The position numbers and the translations under genes are program-made. DNA of 64,000 nucleotides from Anoplolepis gracilipes (lineage: Eukaryota; Arthropoda; Insecta; Hymenoptera; Formicidae), in assembly GCF_047496725.1 (NCBI RefSeq), contig NC_132981.1:1446001-1510000 (forward strand). Direction: 5' to 3'. The notes beneath the pieces are model-generated. The model was not told the DNA's origin, made no database searches, and saw only the letters and a program-made list of their open reading frames with translations. Numbering within the stretch: position 1 is the first letter of the stretch; each line of letters starts with the position of its first letter. Shown one piece after another: positions 20,687-31,344 of the stretch.

Positions 20687-20932
20687 ATGATGATGATTGA
20701 ACCGACGTTACACCGTATGTTTAATCTCGATCAATGCATCGATGTAACCTTTGATCGATTGGTTAGAATCACCGAGACAGTCGATACTAAGTTTACACAA
20801 TTCTCCAATATCGCGTCCACTATAACGGATAATAAAAAAGTGTCAAATGTAATATGCGCCAGCGACGCCTTCAATAAACATCAACTCGTCGATTGCGAAC
20901 TGGTAGCTTTAGTTTTTAGTCACAATATGTAA
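20687..20932 (+). CDS. Unknown 81-residue protein
   Basis: The intact frame starts MMMIEPTLHRMFNLDQCIDV four bases after the preceding stop and ends in TAA at 20930-20932. It is probably alpha-helical in the middle (VRITETVDTKFTQFSNIAST) and matches no family I know. The close spacing suggests expression with the upstream gene. An AATAAA lies about 30 bp downstream. Confidence 0.5.
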   Translation: MMMIEPTLHRMFNLDQCIDVTFDRLVRITETVDTKFTQFSNIASTITDNKKVSNVICASDAFNKHQLVDCELVALVFSHNM

Positions 20933-21104
20933 TAAAAAAAAATATATATATATAAAAGAGAAGAATAAAGTTTTTTTAAATTTAAATCATGATATAATTT
21001 ACTCGCACGCATTTCCCATCCGTGCTTCCTCCCACCCGTAAACAGTCCCAGTTCTCATATGTAGTTCGTTGCGGGGAATGACGTCATGCTGGGACCGCGA
21101 GAGA

Positions 21105-21254
21105 GTAAGCGCTAGGAAAGAAAGAGATAGCGCGAGGCGAAGGAGAGCGAGAAAGTAAACGCTAGGAAAGAAAGAGATAGCGCGAGGCGAAGGAGAGCGA
21201 GAGAGTAAACGCTAGGAAAGAAAGAGATAGCGCGAGGTGAAGGAGAGCGAGAGA
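21105..21254. repeat. 50-bp tandem repeat, three copies
   Basis: A unit starting GTAARCGCTAGGAAAGAAAG repeats exactly every 50 bp at 21105, 21155 and 21205 with only a few substitutions. It is purine-rich, contains GATAGCGCGAGG and has no obvious role. It lies between the cluster B terminator region and the GT microsatellite. Confidence 0.85.
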
Positions 21255-21482
21255 GTAAGTGGTAGAACGCAAACAGTAATTTTTTTTCTTTTTTTCTTTT
21301 TATAATTTTTTTCTTTTTTTTTTTTATTATTTTTTTCTTTTTATATTTTTTTTTTATATTAAATATTAAGTTATTATATCTAATTTTATCTAGTATATGA
21401 AGGAAGAAGGATGGGATAGATGAAGGAAGCGCAAGCAAGCAATTATATGTGTTTAACATAATTTTTTTTTTATTTAAAAAAG

Positions 21483-21533
21483 TGTGTGTTTATTTACAAA
21501 AATGTGTGTGTGTGTGTGCGTGTGCGTGTGCGT

Positions 21534-21564
<31 letters not shown>

Positions 21565-21565
21565 A
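21483..21565. repeat. GT/GC microsatellite
   Basis: Alternating TGTG and TGCG repeats run for about 80 bp. Poly-T, TA and poly-A tracts on both sides make the whole 21270-21620 stretch low-complexity and non-coding. Confidence 0.9.
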
Positions 21566-21793
21566 ATTTAAAAATAAAAAGAAAAAGATATAAAAAAAAA
21601 TATATATATAAAAGATTGCACGCCGATGGTCGAGCGGTACGGCACGACAGCGACTGCTGCTGCGAGGCGCTGGAGGGGATGACCGGGCGGTGGTGGTTGG
21701 TCCAGGTAGGACTCCTGCATAACAGAAAAAAAAAATTTATTAATATTTTCATAATTTGAAAAAGAATACTTACACATCAAAGATTACTTACAA

Positions 21794-22090
21794 TTACTGA
21801 TCAGAATCAGTATCAGAATCTGGATCATTGTCGATAACATGTTGTAGATACAACATGTTATCGATATGTTGACGGATTTCCCAATGGATTTCTTGTAACT
21901 GCTCAGGACATGCTTGCCGATTTCCGCCTGGCAAACAGCAATTCTCGCAAGGCTTTCCCCTTAGTCTGTTGTTTTCATTCGTCCATATATAACTTTGTAG
22001 TTTAAAGATCACTGTTGAGGAATTTTTTATGTCAAGTTCGCGATTTCGTTGAAACTCCACCACCGCATTCAATAGTTTTTCGGTCACCAT
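21794..22090 (-). CDS. Unknown 98-residue protein with Cys-rich centre
   Basis: The frame starts at an ATG (MVTEKLLNAVVEF) and ends in an acidic tail (DNDPDSDTDSDQ). The middle has five cysteines in CENCCLPGGNRQACP. The coding sequence contains a perfect 34-bp palindrome (21831-21864). I know no family. It lies 94 bp downstream of another minus-strand ORF and converges on cluster B, so it may belong to that element or to a separate one. Confidence 0.45.
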   Translation of the reverse strand: MVTEKLLNAVVEFQRNRELDIKNSSTVIFKLQSYIWTNENNRLRGKPCENCCLPGGNRQACPEQLQEIHWEIRQHIDNMLYLQHVIDNDPDSDTDSDQ

Positions 22091-22183
22091 TTTTCACAGC
22101 ACTTAGTCTTAGCAAATGTCTACAAAAGTTTATTGCTGCGCACAAAAACGGCACACACTACATGCTATTACTTGGCACAATTA

Positions 22184-22546
22184 TTACACGTTCCAACCGT
22201 GATAAATATATTGTCCTGTTTCAGGTTTATACACAATTTTACCTTGTGTATATAAATCTTGAACTTCGATGAAACATCCCGAACAAAATTTTTCACTATT
22301 TTCCTCGTCGTTGTCATACTTTTTTACTTCGTAATAAAATATGATGTTACACATTTCCTGCCGTTCAGTTATAATTCGTAAATCTTCACGCACTAACGGC
22401 ACTACTTGTTCATTCAAATAGTCTTCCGGATCACTCTCATAATCAGAGTCATTTACTATTTCCACTTCTTCATCGCTGTCGTCGATAATAACCACATCTT
22501 CATTGTCTTCATTGTCTTCGATGACAATCACATCTTCTATATCCAT
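22184..22546 (-). CDS. Unknown acidic protein, 120 residues
   Basis: The first 60 residues are extremely acidic (EDNEDNEDVVIIDDSDEEVE); the second half is mixed, with a CSGC pair that may bind zinc (EKFCSGCFIEVQ). The ATG-led frame is intact. Acidic N-termini are common in viral transactivators and histone-binding proteins, but nothing here proves that. It is divergent from the repeated promoter-like modules at 22628-23210, which could drive it. Confidence 0.45.
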   Translation of the reverse strand: MDIEDVIVIEDNEDNEDVVIIDDSDEEVEIVNDSDYESDPEDYLNEQVVPLVREDLRIITERQEMCNIIFYYEVKKYDNDEENSEKFCSGCFIEVQDLYTQGKIVYKPETGQYIYHGWNV

Positions 22547-22627
22547 TTTAGCACTAAATCGAAAGACACTCGACGACTGTTGAATACGTTTTAACGCGGA
22601 GACAGATTCTCAAATTCGAGCAGCCGA

Positions 22628-23210
22628 ATGTTGGCGCTGGTGCGTTGCATTCTTTCCTTAAAAATTATGGAAGATGTTTCGCTCCAGTTTTATGGGAGAT
22701 TTTCCGCGAGGGTGCAAAGCTGCCGAACGCCGGCGATTAAAATCTTTTTTTCCATAATGGCGCTGATGCGTTGCATTCTTTCCTTAAAATTATGGAAGAT
22801 GTTTCGCTCCAGTTTTATGGGAGATTTTCCGCGAGGGTGCAAAGCTGCCGAACGCCGGCGCTTAAAATCTCTTTTTCCATAATATTCTAATGGTCATAAA
22901 ATGATCATAAAAATTAGAAAAAAAGAAAAAAAACAGTTTTATGGTTTCTAAAATGTCCCCCGGCTATAAATCAACCACAAAGATAAACACCTTGCAGTTG
23001 CAGTTCTTTCCCTAAAAATTATGGAAGATGTTTTGCTCCAGTTTTATGGGAGATTTTCCGCGAGGGTGCAAAGCTGCCGAACGTCGGCGCTTAAAATCCT
23101 AATGATATAATGACCATAAAATGATCATAAAACTAGAAAAAAAACAGTTTTATGACTTCTAAAATGCCCCCGGCTATAAAATCAACCGCAAAGATAAACA
23201 TCTACTTTCG
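22628..23210. repeat. Duplicated modules with TATA-like boxes
   Basis: A 100-130-bp unit containing CAGTTTTATGGGAGATTTTC and GAGGGTGCAAAGCTGCCGAA occurs three times (about 22630, 22757 and 23000). Between and after these lies a second unit repeated twice (about 22885-22995 and 23100-23205) with CATAAAATGATCATAAAA and GGCTATAAA, followed by CAACCRCAAAGATAAACA. The GC-flanked TATA boxes look like core promoters. The arrangement a-a-b-a-b suggests successive duplication of a regulatory region. Confidence 0.6.
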
Positions 23211-23460
23211 AACGTGTGTAGGACCTTTCACCCCCCCACCCCCCTTTCCGTAACACCAGACCCCTCGCGCCTCCCAGATACCCCCGCCCCCGCACCCCCC
23301 TCGGCGCCCCATGGCTTAGAATCCCCACTATAACACTACTTATGTCTATTTTATATAATAAATGCTACATTTTATAAATAATAAAAAATTATAAAGAATA
23401 AACTTGTTTTAAACCATATAGGAATCGTTCGTGAAGAAAAATAATTAATTATTATTAATT
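23211..23460. other. C-rich tract then AT-rich, no gene
   Basis: Runs of C (CACCCCCCCACCCCCC and relatives) at 23225-23310 are followed by AT-rich DNA leading to a splice acceptor at 23469. Nothing else is recognised. Confidence 0.5.
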
Positions 23461-23780
23461 ATTTTTCAGCCGATTAACAGGAGAAAATTATAAATCCATA
23501 GTAAAAAAAATCAAAGACTTATTTCCTAACGAGCCTGCACCGATTTATTTTACTGGTACCATACAAAAAGAGGAGTCTCCAACTAAAAAAACCATTATAA
23601 CAAAAGGAAAATTAATCGATAAAGCAAAAAATTTAATTTATCAAGGTGGTTATGCAAAACCTACGAAAAAAAGAAAGGCAACCGAAAATATCATCGAAAA
23701 ACCAACAAAAAAGAAAATAGGTAAAATAAGAAAGTAATAAAAAATTTATATTACATAAATTTAATATTTTTAGCTTTAAT

Positions 23781-23992
23781 AGGATTGATTTTTGGATTTA
23801 AGCCGTAAATTCTTCATTTGATTGTGACGTTTTGTGAACACTTCATTAAGGAGGAATTATACTGGATATACTGAGTGATACTGGACAATATCACACAGTT
23901 CCTCTCCGTGATGAAGTGAACTAAAGTGTTCAAGTGTTTGAAACGTCGGGATCGAAGAATTTACGCGACTTAAATCCGAAAATCAATCCGAA
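23781..23992. mobile_element. Foldback MITE in the first intron of transposon gene 1
   Basis: GGATTGATTTTTGGATTTAA at the left end pairs with TTAAATCCGAAAATCAATCC at the right, and complementarity continues inward (GTAAATTCTTC/GAAGAATTTAC). The 212-bp element has no coding capacity and leaves the flanking splice sites intact. Confidence 0.7.
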
Positions 23993-24230
23993 TTTTAGAT
24001 ACTGCGAAAGACAAAAATATAAAATTTTCAGATTTGTTCACGAACGATTCCTATTTATGGTTAAAAACAAGAAATGATCCTTGGGAAGAAGTTGTTATTC
24101 ATTGGAAGAATACTTATCAATTAAGACAAGAATCAGAAGCAGCTACTGCGTATGATTTCATTGAATAATGGCCTATTTTAAATCGATCAAATGTAGATAC
24201 TTTGGTAAGATAATAATTATTAGAATTCTC

Positions 24231-24235
<5 letters not shown>

Positions 24236-24281
<46 letters not shown>

Positions 24282-24312
24282 ACACACACACACACTTACT
24301 CACTCACTCACT
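24236..24312. repeat. CT/CA microsatellite
   Basis: A (TC)n run passes into (CA)n and (CTCA)n, a compound simple repeat inside an intron of the transposon gene. Confidence 0.9.
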
Positions 24313-25260
24313 CAGCTTTTTAAAGTCTTTCTCAAAATAATAATACGTGTTTCATTTTGTTACATAGTATTATAGATAAATTATGATTTTGAACAATTAT
24401 TTCCAAATCGTACTTGTAACCTGTACAAATATTGAAATTCATTATTTGATCAAGTGGTTAATTATAAAGAAGGTCGTAACAAAGAAAATGTGCAAATTGA
24501 CATTGATGATTTAAATTCACTTTCTGAAAGTAAATATATATATAACATATTAAATCGAATGTAATAAATATAACGATGATAGTATAATATATGAAAAAAG
24601 TTCCAAAGAATGTTCTTTACGAGATGTAATTGTGTGAAGTGAAATGTATCTTTTCTGTTACAGATTCTAAAGTAATAAAACAAATAATATTATTGTGTCA
24701 TATTTTACCATCGAAGGGAAGACTCATAATAAAGAAAACACATTGGAAATTTTCAACTCAAGAATGTATAGATTCCATTATTGTTCATGCAACTGTAAGT
24801 ATTATCAGTAATTATCAAAAATTATAAATCTATCTTTTCGAAATATCTATAGAGATATTTCAATATTTACTATTTCATTAGAATGCAGCTGATATTGAAA
24901 CTAAACTAAATTTGCAAAAAGAAAGAGCAAAAATACATGGTCTACATTTGCAACCTTTTCTATTAATCGAAGGACCCACTTACGCCGATATTGATAAAAT
25001 TTATATTATCATTAATGAAGTAAAATACGAGTATGACAATAGTCTTAAGGCATTAAATATGCTTTTCAAAATTTTTCATGTTATGTATCTTCACTATCCT
25101 CCTCAAAGCGAGCATATTTACGAAATTATTGAAATAGTAATTTTTAATAGCCAAAGAAAATGTTTGAAAAGATATGCCTATGTTCAGGATATTATTGAAA
25201 AGATAAAATTTGATCAGTGCATTTGATTGTTAACAGCTAAGAAATTGCTAATTTTCAACA

Positions 25261-27688
25261 ATGAATTGTCCCTAGTGCGATATCAGTTTTGATGATATTA
25301 ATAAATATATTTTTCATTTTAAATATATTCATAAACAAGATATTTTCACTTGCCATATTGATAATTGCTTTAGATCATTTCACAGAAAAGATAGTTTTAA
25401 GAAACACATTTTTACTCAAGGATTTAATGAATCCTTACAAAAATTAGTAAATATTCCAACTGCACACACAATAGAGATACACAGCTCCGATTCTAATTTA
25501 AGTACAAAATTTTGTTCTGAGCCTAAATCTTCTTTAGATAATAATACATTAAGAGATATTCCTTCGCTTTCATCAGACAATAATACATTGGAAGAGAAAA
25601 ATATTCCGTCGTTTCTTGAAAAACTTGGCACAGCAATTCAAAATATAGTTATTCAATTATATGATAATTTATCTTTAACAAAATCTGACATACAGAAAAT
25701 TTTAGAAATTATTCAAAATTTTTTTTGTTCAGAATTATTAAATGGACTTGAGCAAGTTATTTTAAATTGTGAATTGAATAAAGTAGTAAGTACTTTTAAA
25801 GTAATTTCAAAATATTTTGATAACTTTAGTACAGAGTATAAAAGAGAATCTTTTTTTGAAAATACGAAATATTTCATTAGACCATCACAAACTATTGTAG
25901 GTACTACAACTGACGAATCTAGACGACAGAATAGTGTATCACTTACAATAAAAGATAGAACTTTTTCTTATGTTCCTATTAAAAAACAATTACAAATGTT
26001 TCTTGAACTTCCAAATGTTTTCCAACAAATTTTGGACTATCAAAAAGGTTTAGAGATTAATAATGCAGAATCTTACAAAAATATGATACAAGGTTCTTTA
26101 TGGAAATCGATAAAATCAGAGACAACATCAAATAAAATTATTTTACCATTAATAATATACGTTGACGATTTTGAAGTTGGTAATCCACTTGGCAGTCATG
26201 CTGGTTATTATAAAATTGGATCTTTATATTATAGTATCTCTACGATACCATCGCAATATAGTAGTCACTTAGAAAATATATTTGTCTCTACATTATTTTA
26301 TAGTTCAGATAGATCTTATTACGGAAATGTTAATATTTTAAAGCATGTTATTAATGAATTAAAACTTTTAGAGAAAAATGGTTTATATATAGAACATGAC
26401 AAAAGACAAATTTATTTTGCATTGTGCTTTGTAGTGGGTGATAATTTAGGAGTGCATTCAATACTCGGATTGACTGAAAGTTTCTCTTCCACTTATTATT
26501 GCAGATTTTGCTTGGCAGAAAAAAATCTTACAAAAAAATTAACTACAGAGCAATCAAATCTGCTAAGATTGAAAGATCAATATATTCATCATTTGGAAAA
26601 CAAACATTTTGGAATAAAAGAAAGATGTATTTTTAATGATTTGGATTATTATCATATTTATGAAAATCAATGTATAGATATTATGCATGATCTATATGAA
26701 GGTGTTTTAAGATATGATATGGCAAATATAATATCAAAATTAATATCTTTAAAATATTTTACAATAGAAACTCTTAATTTCAAATTAAGTACAATTTATA
26801 TAATCCAAATGAAAAGAACATACCTCCAGGTATTAACGAAAGTCATTTAAAAAATAAGAGTATAATCTGTTCAGCTTCTGAGATGAATATATTAGTCAAT
26901 AATTTTCGTTTTATAGTCGGCGATATGATTCCAAACGGTAATGAAATTTGGGATTTGTACTTGTTAGCTTTAAAAATAACAGAAATTATTTCTAGTCCTT
27001 GTATATCTAAAACAACAATTAATCAACTAAGTCTTTATATTTTTGAACATAATAAATTATATATATCACTTTTTGGCGATCTAAAACCTAAACACCATTT
27101 TTTAACATATTATCCTCGCATTATTGAAAAAATTGGACCTCCTCATTACTTATCTTCTATGAGATTTGAAGCAAAGCATAAAGATTTAAAATTAAGTGCT
27201 CATAATTGCAGAAGTCGCGTAAATTTACCCTTTACATTTCTTAATCGAATACAGCTGAAATCTACTTATCGATATTTAAATAAAAGAGGATTTTCCGATT
27301 GTATTCAATGGGTTATAACACATCAGTATTATTGAAAAATGAAATCAACACCGAGGCATTCAACGACTTTTTATCATCTACATATTACGAAAAAAATGGT
27401 ATTTGCTACAAACCATCTTCTGTGATTAGAACGACAAATAATAATATTTTACCACAATTCTATAGAATAAAATATGTTCTGAAGAAAATAGTTGATAATA
27501 GCTGTTATCTCTATTGTGAACGATTAACTACATTAAATTATAATAAACACTTTCATTCGTATGAAGTAATTAATGATAAAACAGAGAATGTTATGTTTTA
27601 TCCTATCAGTGAATTGAGTTATATTCTTCCACTTCATTTACATGTGATAAATACAGGTCAAATGATGATTTCTCTCCCAAAATATTAA
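25261..27688 (+). pseudogene. Transposase-like gene 2 with zinc-finger N-terminus (broken)
   Basis: The frame starts at ATG 25261 with a Cys/His-rich segment (CDISFDDINKYIFHFKYIH, then CHIDNCFRSFHRKDSFKKH) that looks like C2H2 fingers. A TAG interrupts it at 25273-25275. The body (YVDDFEVGNPLGSHAGYYKI, SYYGNVNIL, YYCRFC, CIDIMHDLYEGVLR) belongs to a large transposon-borne protein family of arthropods that I take to be a DDE-type transposase, perhaps CACTA-related. Frame changes near 26800 and 27320 split the C-terminal half. The gene pairs with gene 1 upstream. Superfamily placement is uncertain. Confidence 0.6.
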
Positions 27689-27699
27689 TTACAATTTCT

Positions 27700-28250
27700 T
27701 GGCTGTCTATATAAATATATATGCAAAAATAATATAAATATAAAAATATACATATATACAGGGTGAGAAAAGTTTTAAATGAAAGTTATTTAGTTAGGGG
27801 GAACATAATAGCATTATTTATTTTTTATTTAGATTTCCTTCAAAAAAGTTTTGAGTTATTTATTCTGTTTTAGACAGGCCTTATCCTGTATATATGTGGG
27901 AATCAGTTCCATGCAATATAAATAACGATTTGTGATATATACCTATACATATATATATATATATATATATCACATATATATATATGTATATGTATATCTT
28001 TTCCTTGTTTAATGATCTCATATAGTATATATAGAATGGTTTGTTTAGTTACATTTTTAATTAAATTTTTTGTATCTTTTCTGCTATCTGTTAGAGGATA
28101 TTTTTATTTATCGTTTATCTCAAGTAGAAAAAAACATTATAATATTACCGGTGTATCACCCGCTGGATTAGCGCGAACCCCGCGAAGTCAGAGAAGGCGA
28201 GCGACACCCAAGAGATAAAATATAATAAAATGAAATATAATATGATATTA
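27700..28250. other. AT-rich DNA with a lone CAGGGTG end
   Basis: At 27759 TATACAGGGTGAGAAAAGTT resembles one terminus of a TA-inserting element, but no partner end is seen. TA repeats follow at 27940-27990. A GC-richer segment (28150-28215, CACCCGCTGGATTAGCGCGA) partly repeats at 28258-28275 (CGCCTGCTGGATTAGC). Confidence 0.4.
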
Positions 28251-28254
28251 CAGG

Positions 28255-30006
28255 ACATTCGCCTGCTGGATTAGCAAAGGTCACACGAAAGACGACGAAA
28301 CGAATCTCTCATACCAGATACAAGAATTTAAACATAACCCAGGGTTATTCTTCGAAGAAATCGGACAAATCCACTACGCAAAAGAAAACTGGAAACTAGT
28401 AATAAAATTAGACTTATCAAACTTAGACGAAAGATACGAGCAAATAAACGAATATTTAAAACAGACCGAAAGATTATGCGAAACTATGAAATTTCACACT
28501 CATTATCTTCGAGATACATGTGTGAACCTAGACATTCTAACAAAAAGAGAAGCAAAATATTTAAAAAATGTCATAATACAAATTAAAACAATATACAAAA
28601 AACAGACAAATAAACGACGAGGACTCATAAACGGAATAGTTTCCTTATCAAAGTCTTTATTTGGCACAATGGACGTTAACGACGAGAAACGAATTAACGA
28701 ACAACTTAACATATTAGAAAACAGTCAAAAAACAATACAGCATGCCGTACAAAATCAAATTAAAATAATAAATACAACTATCGGGCATATTGATAAAATC
28801 GAAAATACAATACAACGTAACGAATACCTCTTACAGAAACGAGTAAATGAATATATAGAACGCAGTGAGATAAACGAACACTTTACCATAATTACCGCAG
28901 TAATAGCAGAATTAATACGCGACGCGGATAACATTATAGAATATCTAACATATACAAAAAACGGAGCAATGCATCCGAGATTAACACCGATAGATAGCAT
29001 AATAACACATTTAAAGGAAGCAACACAGCAGTTGCCACAAGGACTGTACTTCCCTTTTCAAGTACACACCGAAGATTGGCTTACTATAGAAAAATACGCG
29101 AAAATAAGCGCATTCAGCGATAAAGCAATTATTTATACTATTCTAATCTTCCCATTAATTGCGCAACCGAGCTATACCATAATGAATGTAATTGCGTTAC
29201 CTGTATTCAGTTATAACAATATATTCGCAGTAACAGAAATTAACAATAAAATAATTGCGGTAGACAAAGAAAAACTAACATACGTTATAGTAACAGAAAA
29301 AAGATTTAAAAGATTGTATTAACATTAACTCACAATACACATGTGAGCATGCGACACCGACATATAGAGTAAATTTAAATGCACCATGCGAAATACAAAT
29401 TTATACACAGCAGCGTCAACGTAACTGTAATACATTATATCAATGCGTACCACATGGATCGCATTACAACAGCCACAAACATGGCTCTACTCGACTGCTA
29501 CCGAGCAACAATTAACAATACAATACGACAAACGACAAGAATACAAAACAGTGATTAAAAACACTGGAAAAATTACGCTGAAGGGAAAATGCAAATTAAT
29601 AACTCCAGACATGACTATACAGACGAAGCAGACAATCTATGAAACGGATATAGAAACGTACCTGCCTGAATATAACTTGACACTGGTAAGAGAACGCAAC
29701 ACGATAACACACGATAATGACACGATACAAGACATAGGTCAACACCGAATGGAACTGACAAAATTAAAATTACAACTAGGAGAAATAGACAACAATTTAA
29801 AAAGTAACGAACAAAATTTCTTCGCGAAAAAACAATTCGTATATCCAATGGCGACAAGCGGAACAATCACGATAACAATAATAATAATATTAATTGTACT
29901 TTACATAGTCATACGAAACAAAAATAAAAGAAGGAAGCGACCATTAATTAGGATATACGACGAAGAGCGATCCGAACCGATCGATCGACTCCGAAACCAA
30001 TATTAA
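28255..30006 (+). pseudogene. Envelope gene of an insect endogenous retrovirus (baculovirus-F-like), broken
   Basis: After an acceptor (GATATTACAG) the frame reads PGLFFEEIGQIHYAKENW and continues through 28486-29322. KRRGLING is a furin-like cleavage site followed by a fusion-peptide-like segment, as in baculovirus F proteins and errantivirus envelopes. Long helical heptads follow. The sense moves to another frame between about 29320 and 29445, a Cys-bearing ectodomain piece, then returns to the first frame for the C-terminal part, with a transmembrane segment (TITITIIIILIVLYIVI) and a basic cytoplasmic tail. Two compensating indels therefore disrupt it. Gag and pol are absent upstream. A polypurine tract and LTR follow. 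Confidence 0.75.
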
Positions 30007-30124
30007 AACGTAGCCTAAGCACGCGATTTTAGATAAGAAAAACGATTATATTTAAATATTGTAAACGCGAAAACAAACAAAATTGTAAACTAGAATAAGA
30101 AAATAATATAAAAGAAAACATATA

Positions 30125-30126
<2 letters not shown>

Positions 30127-30164
<38 letters not shown>
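30127..30164. repeat. TA microsatellite
   Basis: About 19 TA units lie between the envelope stop and the polypurine tract. Confidence 0.9.
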
Positions 30165-30166
<2 letters not shown>

Positions 30167-30240
30167 GGAAACTTAAAACTTAAGAAAAAGAAATAAATTC
30201 CCTAAAACAGAAAACGTTGTACCTCCGTTTTCTTTTCCAA

Positions 30241-31004
30241 CAAGGGAGGGGTGTTATAGCCTCAGAAAAGGCTACAGACTTAATGAATATATACATATAT
30301 ATATACATATAATTATATTGATGCAGGAATGCATCGCGAGCGAAGCAATAATCGCGCGAGCCGCTGACGCAGCGAGCCACGCGCGCCCGAGACCGAGCGC
30401 GAACACGAAACCGGAAAGGTGTCACCGAATTGCTAAAAGTACAAGCGAGGAAATTCGACTTTGAACTTCCTCGCCTGCACTAAAACGCGAATTCAGCAAC
30501 ATAACCATATTTGGTCATGTTGCTAAGGGACCCCCTCCGAAAAACCATGCAGTTCGGAGGGAAGCTCAGCACCCGCCGCGATGAAGCGACGGGCAGTCGT
30601 TGATTAGAACCTAACGAGTAATAATCGTCACGGGCAGCTGTTGATCAGATTCAACAGAGTCATACACGAATAACTAAGAGATATACGCGCGCCGGAGATA
30701 AGTCGACGCGTATCAGACTACCTGTGCGACAGAGCATACGAGAGATACCGCTTTCTCACTTTAACCGATAATAAACGCGAGTGACATAACGTTCGCTGGG
30801 AGCAGTGACTAAATATCGTACCATAGACTTAATTAAAATTTATTAAGTTATTTATTGTTTACAAATAAAGAGGATAATAAAAAAGCGAATACACGATATT
30901 GAAAAAGAGAGAAATTAAAATAAAAAGAGGCCACTGCCCGCCGTATCCCCGGCTTTCCCTGAACGATCTCGAAAAAATCCTGTGCCCCTCCCGGAGGCAC
31001 AACA
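30241..31004 (+). mobile_element. Polypurine tract and 3' LTR
   Basis: CAAGGGAGGGG at 30241-30251 is a plausible polypurine tract, immediately followed by TGTTATAGCC, the start of an LTR that ends GGCACAACA at 31004 (753 bp, TGTT...AACA). Position after an envelope gene supports this. No matching 5' LTR is in the window, so the provirus is truncated or rearranged upstream of 28255, and the target duplication cannot be checked. Confidence 0.7.
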
Positions 31005-31009
31005 TAATA

Positions 31010-31260
31010 AACAATTTATTTGCCCTTATTATATACAGATAAAAATAAGAAAAGTATGATATTAGATATATATAGTGTTATATACACATATATATTTCTC
31101 AAATTAAACATTGTAGCATATTTAGTTCCATATTTATTGCATGTTTGGCATATGCAAAACCATGATATAATAAAGCTATGTACAAGATGAAGTAGACGTG
31201 TGCAAAGTGTCTAAGAGATATCAAATATGATAAAATATTTATTTCACAAATATATATAAT
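31010..31260. repeat. Inverted copy of the 2380-2610 repeat
   Basis: This stretch is similar in reverse complement to 2380-2610, with several indels. It carries no gene. Confidence 0.5.
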
Positions 31261-31283
31261 ACTATATATTTATAAAATTAAAG

Positions 31284-31344
31284 AAATGCACAGGACCTAA
31301 ATTGAAGGAAATTTTGTTACCTTCAATTTAGGTCCTGTGCATTT
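31284..31344. repeat. Perfect 25-bp hairpin, 11-nt loop
   Basis: AAATGCACAGGACCTAAATT (31284-31303) continues to 31308 and is matched exactly by the reverse complement at 31320-31344 across an 11-nt loop. It may be the end of the element that carries the YqaJ fragment to its right. Confidence 0.7.

Larger units (their letters stand above)
17440..20980 (+). mobile_element. Divergent Polinton-like capsid cluster (cluster B)
   Basis: Six ORFs on the plus strand run in the order minor capsid, small ORF, major capsid, conserved unknown, intron-containing unknown, unknown. The first, third and fourth are homologous in kind and order to cluster A but very different in sequence, so this is a second lineage and not a duplication. 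ATPase, integrase, protease and polymerase are not seen. An AATAAA lies at about 20965 after the last ORF. Limits are set by genes; no terminal repeats were found. Confidence 0.7.
23470..25226 (+). pseudogene. Transposon gene 1, five exon remnants
   Basis: Exon-like blocks with good splice sites are 23470-23720 (basic segment KKIKDLFPNEPAPIYFTG), 24032-24204 (WLKTRNDPWEEVVIHWKNTY), about 24366-24529 (FEQLFPNRTCNLYKY), 24664-24794 (RLIIKKTHWKFSTQECIDSI) and 24882-25226 (LHLQPFLLIEGPTYADIDKI). Stops occur in the second and third blocks. I recognise this as the first gene of a multi-copy insect transposon; its biochemical role is unknown to me. Two related but shorter remnants lie at 34836-36060 and 60175-61800. 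It precedes the transposase-like gene by 34 bp. Confidence 0.6.

Noticed and set aside
21112..21459. Minus-strand ORF of 115 codons with poly-Lys and Leu/Ser runs
   Set aside because: It arises from the 50-bp tandem repeat and poly-T tracts.
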